In this document: positions 63,109 through 64,000 of the stretch, piece by piece | How positions within the stretch are numbered: the first letter of the stretch is position 1 | How the letters are laid out: every line of letters begins with the position of its first letter | From: Paenibacillus silvisoli | GTDB taxonomy: Bacteria; Bacillota; Bacilli; Paenibacillales; Paenibacillaceae | Reading direction: 5' to 3' | Length of the DNA stretch: 64,000 bases | NCBI RefSeq assembly: GCF_030866765.1 | Contig: NZ_CP133017.1 | Span: 2,648,001-2,712,000 of the forward strand | Made by a program: the position numbers and the translations under genes | The notes under the pieces: model-generated | The model's database searches: none | Told to the model about the DNA's origin: nothing | The model's input: the letters and a program-made list of their open reading frames with translations, nothing else

Positions 63109-64000
63109 TTGAGTGCGCAAGGCAAAGACTTCTCCAAGTATTTTGATTTCTCCGGCGCGAAGGTGCTGAAGGAAGAAGACGGGAAAACTACCTACCGGAT
63201 TAACGGTCGAGATATTACGGTGAACGCTGCGCCGAACTATAAAGAAGAGAAACAAAGAGGCAAAGAGGCCATCCAGGTTCATTACGAATCCGGGATGCCG
63301 CCGGAACTGATGGAGCAGGGCAAGGGCAAGCTCTATCACATTACGACGTACGGCTGCCAGATGAACGAGCATGACACGGAAGTCATGAAGGGCATGTTCG
63401 AGCAAATGGGCTATCGGGCGACGGAAGACCGCAATTTGGCTGACGTCATCTTGCTGAATACATGCGCGGTTCGCGAGAACGCGGAAGATAAAGTGTTCGG
63501 CGAGCTCGGCCATTTGAAGCATCTGAAGATCGAGAAGCCGGGTCTCATTCTCGGCGTATGCGGCTGCATGTCGCAGGAAGAATCGGTCGTCAGCCGGATC
63601 ATGCAGAAGCACAGCTTCGTCGATTTGATTTTCGGAACGCACAATATTCACCGCCTGCCGTATTTGCTGCAGGATGCGTTGTTCAGCAAAGAGATGGTTG
63701 TCGAGGTGTGGTCCAAAGAAGGCGACATTATCGAGAACCTGCCGAAGAAGCGCGAAGGGATGCGCGGCTGGGTGAACATCATGTACGGCTGCGATAAGTT
63801 TTGCACGTACTGCATCGTTCCCTATACGAGGGGCAAGGAGCGCAGCAGACGTCCTGAGGACGTCATCGCCGAAGTACGCGAGCTGGCCCGCCAAGGGTTT
63901 AAGGAAATTACGCTGCTTGGGCAGAACGTCAATGCCTATGGCAAAGATTTCGAAGATCTAAATTATCGGTTCGGCGATTTGATGGCGGATATGGCGAAAA
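63109..64000 (+). CDS. miaB: tRNA-2-methylthio-N6-dimethylallyladenosine synthase MiaB, 5' part
   Basis: Open to the right edge; about 297 of roughly 510 residues visible. Start is uncertain: TTG 63109 has AGGAAGGG 11 bases upstream, while GTG 63100 and ATG 63088 in the same frame fit the promoter or ribosome site less well. After a 60-residue N-terminal extension ([20 protein letters not shown]) come the UPF0004 domain ([50 protein letters not shown]) and the radical-SAM cluster [20 protein letters not shown]. MiaB thiomethylates i6A37 of tRNAs. B. subtilis miaB (ymcB) is at the same place. Confidence 0.95.
   Translation, partial: MSAQGKDFSKYFDFSGAKVLKEEDGKTTYRINGRDITVNAAPNYKEEKQRGKEAIQVHYESGMPPELMEQGKGKLYHITTYGCQMNEHDTEVMKGMFEQMGYRATEDRNLADVILLNTCAVRENAEDKVFGELGHLKHLKIEKPGLILGVCGCMSQEESVVSRIMQKHSFVDLIFGTHNIHRLPYLLQDALFSKEMVVEVWSKEGDIIENLPKKREGMRGWVNIMYGCDKFCTYCIVPYTRGKERSRRPEDVIAEVRELARQGFKEITLLGQNVNAYGKDFEDLNYRFGDLMADMAK

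Overview
The window is core chromosome of an endospore-forming, flagellated Gram-positive bacterium (Bacillota), most likely Paenibacillaceae (Paenibacillus/Cohnella type). Supporting evidence is the gene order, which follows the Bacillus subtilis sigD-rpsB-polC-infB-pnp-spoVF-spoIIIE-recA-spoVS-miaB region almost step by step, together with dpaA/dpaB, sleB, spoVS, recA with a Gram-positive LexA box, and strong AGGAGG-type ribosome binding sites. The lineage assignment is inference; no 16S gene is present. All 59 genes I accept lie on the + strand, so this is one long co-oriented stretch. I see no tRNA, rRNA, CRISPR array, prophage or intact insertion sequence.

Layout. 1-3.3 kb: the end of the motility operon (3' end of sigD), a FapA/DUF342 protein and three small, poorly known proteins, two of them membrane-anchored. 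3.3-16.4 kb: rpsB-tsf-pyrH-frr-uppS-cdsA-dxr-rasP-proS-polC (translation, pyrimidine, lipid carrier and phospholipid precursors, isoprenoids, site-2 protease, ProRS, replicative polymerase). 16.4-17.3 kb: a gene-free island full of direct and inverted repeats. 17-28.5 kb: the nusA-infB operon (rimP, nusA, rnpM, ylxQ, infB, rbfA, nrnA, truB, ribF), then rpsO and pnp. 28.7-31.5 kb: ylxY, mlpA, dut.

31.5-36.8 kb: a 151-bp palindromic repeat and a probable mother-cell promoter precede dpaA-dpaB-asd-dapG-dapA, which turn aspartate into dihydrodipicolinate and then spore dipicolinate. 37-43.7 kb: RNase J, tepA, ylzJ-like, ftsK/spoIIIE and sleB, the last behind a very good sigma-G-type promoter. 43.8-50 kb: ymfF-ymfH-ymfI (EF-P 5-aminopentanol modification), ymfJ, ymfK, a RodZ-like protein and yajQ. 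50-64 kb: rimO, pgsA, cinA, recA, recX, rny, ymdB, spoVS, a renal-dipeptidase homologue, a two-subunit 2-oxoacid:acceptor oxidoreductase, pduL and the start of miaB.

The genes join housekeeping information processing (ribosomal proteins, initiation and recycling factors, RNA decay by PNPase, RNase J, RNase Y and NrnA) to sporulation functions. Recognisable promoters fit this: vegetative TTGACA/TATAAT types for housekeeping operons and sigma-H, sigma-G and possible sigma-K types for spoVS, sleB and dpaA. I found no obviously new multi-gene defence or mobile system. The least explained parts are the repeat island after polC, the palindromic element and structured leader before dpaA, the long leaders of rpsB, rimP and rnj, the small proteins after sigD, and the repeat-rich N-terminal arm of IF-2.
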